Assembly (NCBI RefSeq): GCF_022808815.1
Contig: NZ_JAKZLC010000003.1
Coordinates: 418,951-482,950 of the forward strand
From: Geothrix paludis
Lineage (GTDB): Bacteria > Acidobacteriota > Holophagae > Holophagales > Holophagaceae
Direction of reading: 5' to 3'
Length of the DNA stretch: 64,000 bases
Of this stretch, positions 62,866 to 64,000 are shown one piece after another. Made by a program: the position numbers and the translations under genes. The notes under the pieces were generated by a model, which saw only the letters and a program-made list of their open reading frames with translations, was not told the origin of the DNA and searched no databases. The first letter of the stretch is position 1. Every line of letters begins with the position of its first letter.

Positions 62866-63870
62866 ATGTTCGCTCCCGAGATCGTCGGCCACCACGCCAT
62901 CCGCCAGCGCCTGCTGGACCGCCTCCGGGCCGGGCGGATCCGGGGCTCACTCCTCTTCACGGGGCTTGAAGGCATCGGCAAGCGCCGCGTGGCCCTGGAG
63001 CTGGCCCGCCGCGAGATCTGCCTCCGCCGCAACGCCTGCGGGCAGTGCGAAGGCTGCCGCATGGTGATGGGCGAGGACCTGCCCTTCGAGCTTCCGAACC
63101 TCCTGCGCATCTCGCCAGAAGGCAAGGCGGGCGTCATCCGCATCGACCAGATCCGCGAGGGCCTCGATTCGAACAACCAGCCGCGCTTCAGCCGGGGCGT
63201 CATCGAGTGGGCCTCCCTGGCGCCACCTGTGGGCTGCCACCGCTGGATCCTGGTGGAGGAAGCCCACCGCCTCCACGAGAACAGCGCCAACCTCCTGCTG
63301 AAGACCCTCGAGGAACCGCCCGCGGACACCCACTTCATCCTGGTGACTCACCGCCCCGAGGCCTTGCTCCAGACCATCCGCAGCCGCTGCGAGCGCATCC
63401 CCTTCCCGCCGCTCGGGCCCGAGGAGGCCTGGGCCGTGGCCCTCCAGCAGGGGTGGACCGAGACGGACCGCCCCCGCTGGACTGCCCTGGGGGAAGGCGG
63501 GCTGCGCTTCCTAGATGAGGCCGCCTTCCGCCGGGCCGAGGCCCAGGTGGACGCCTGGCTGGCCCTCCTGGGGGGGCAACCCTTCAGCGAGGTCGGCGGG
63601 GCCCTCCTGCCCGACAAGGAGTCCACCCTGGCCCAGGGCGAGCAGCTGCGCCAGCCCCTGGAACTGCTCCTGCGCCTGCTGGCGGACCTGGCGCGGATCC
63701 GCGCCGGCCAGGCCCCGGCGCTGGAGCCCTGGCGCGAGGTCCTGGAACCCCTGGCCGCCCGGGACCGGGACCTGGGACCGCCCCAGCAGGCGGTCCTGGA
63801 AGGGCTCCGGCATCTGCCGCGGAACCTCAGCCCCGAGCCCCTGCTTCGGGAGGTGGGGCTGGCGCTCTAG
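62866..63870 (+). CDS. holB: DNA polymerase III subunit delta'
   Basis: HolB is part of the clamp loader. The 334 aa show IVGHHAIRQRLLDRL at the start, a degenerate P-loop FTGLEGIGKRRVALELA near residue 36, and the zinc module CxxxxxxxCGQCEGC (residues 52-66). The sensor/SRC region ANLLLKTLEEPPADTHFIL followed by QTIRSRCERI is also present. The length is typical. Confidence 0.9.
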   Translation: MFAPEIVGHHAIRQRLLDRLRAGRIRGSLLFTGLEGIGKRRVALELARREICLRRNACGQCEGCRMVMGEDLPFELPNLLRISPEGKAGVIRIDQIREGLDSNNQPRFSRGVIEWASLAPPVGCHRWILVEEAHRLHENSANLLLKTLEEPPADTHFILVTHRPEALLQTIRSRCERIPFPPLGPEEAWAVALQQGWTETDRPRWTALGEGGLRFLDEAAFRRAEAQVDAWLALLGGQPFSEVGGALLPDKESTLAQGEQLRQPLELLLRLLADLARIRAGQAPALEPWREVLEPLAARDRDLGPPQQAVLEGLRHLPRNLSPEPLLREVGLAL

Positions 63871-63899
63871 GGCCTGTTTTCAAGGTGGGACGCCGCCGC

Positions 63900-64000
63900 G
63901 ACGCTGCCCAGCCGCGCTCATGGCAAGGCGACGGCCGAAGGGCGATGCGGGACATCGTTCGAGGCCGGCAACGCAGCCTGGGGTGCGGCTGGGCAGCGTC
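63900..64000. repeat. palindromic intergenic repeat, cut by the window edge
   Basis: GACGCTGCCCAGCCGC (63900-63915) is the exact complement of the last 16 bases of the window. The preceding 63871-63899 may be the outer part of a longer palindrome whose right arm lies outside. No gene is seen in 63871-64000. Confidence 0.6.

Overview
The window reads as chromosomal DNA of a GC-rich, Gram-negative, respiring bacterium. The LpxH-like hydrolase, heptose kinase, TorF-type porin and NrfHA, together with the general protein style, suggest Acidobacteriota of the Holophagae/Geothrix type. That assignment is an inference from style and gene content; no marker gene was compared. Almost all DNA is coding, with short intergenic gaps and many ATGA/GTGA start-stop overlaps.

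Layout. (1) 1-5.5 kb: a divergent Entner-Doudoroff locus. edd-eda runs left, and zwf-pgl plus a HexR-like RpiR-family regulator run right. Two HexR-type boxes lie in the shared promoter. (2) 5.5-12.1 kb: housekeeping genes (thiolase, purU, ftsE, engB, a VanZ-metallophosphoesterase fusion, a cytidylate-kinase-like protein) and two dispersed palindromic repeats. (3) 12.26-19.8 kb: a tRNA-Glu integration hotspot. It holds a 7.2-kb integrative element bounded by a 36-bp exact repeat of the tRNA 3' end. The element carries a tyrosine integrase, a small HTH (AlpA/Xis-like) protein, a 910-aa primase-helicase, an 11-copy bidirectional iteron array that looks like a replication origin, and three small genes, one of them terminase-small-subunit-like. 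It has no capsid or conjugation genes, so it resembles a phage satellite or integrative mobilisable element. Older, partly scrambled tRNA-end copies lie just outside it.

(4) 19.8-33.2 kb: tRNA-Glu and tRNA-Gln, an FHA-GGDEF protein, a DUF4097 protein, the nrfHA ammonifying nitrite reductase, a secreted M48 peptidase/lipoprotein cluster, a WYL regulator, pssA and a DUF4382 lipoprotein. (5) 33.2-47.1 kb: a methyltransferase, prs, a DinB protein, a second WYL regulator, murA, hsp20-lon, a small Cys-rich protein, AraC, DUF418, a QueD-like/signal peptidase pair and a large membrane Fe-S oxidoreductase. (6) 47.1-59.2 kb: a chemoreceptor, a Kelch-repeat protein, a DAHP synthase with an aromatic leader peptide and attenuator, superoxide dismutase, and a nitrogen cluster. 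The nitrogen cluster has a GAF-AAA+ sigma54 activator, a small secreted protein, a TorF-like porin, amtB and a PII gene. Paired TACA-N4-TGTA dyads with identical 30-bp spacing lie before the activator gene and about 100 bp upstream of a sigma54-type promoter. (7) 59.2-64 kb: Trm112, heptose kinase, two secreted/zinc-ribbon proteins, tmk, holB and a partial palindromic repeat at the edge.

The strongest items for a second look are the satellite-like element with its iteron origin, the aro attenuator, and the activator/sigma54 regulatory circuit. All function assignments come from reading motifs; no database search was possible.
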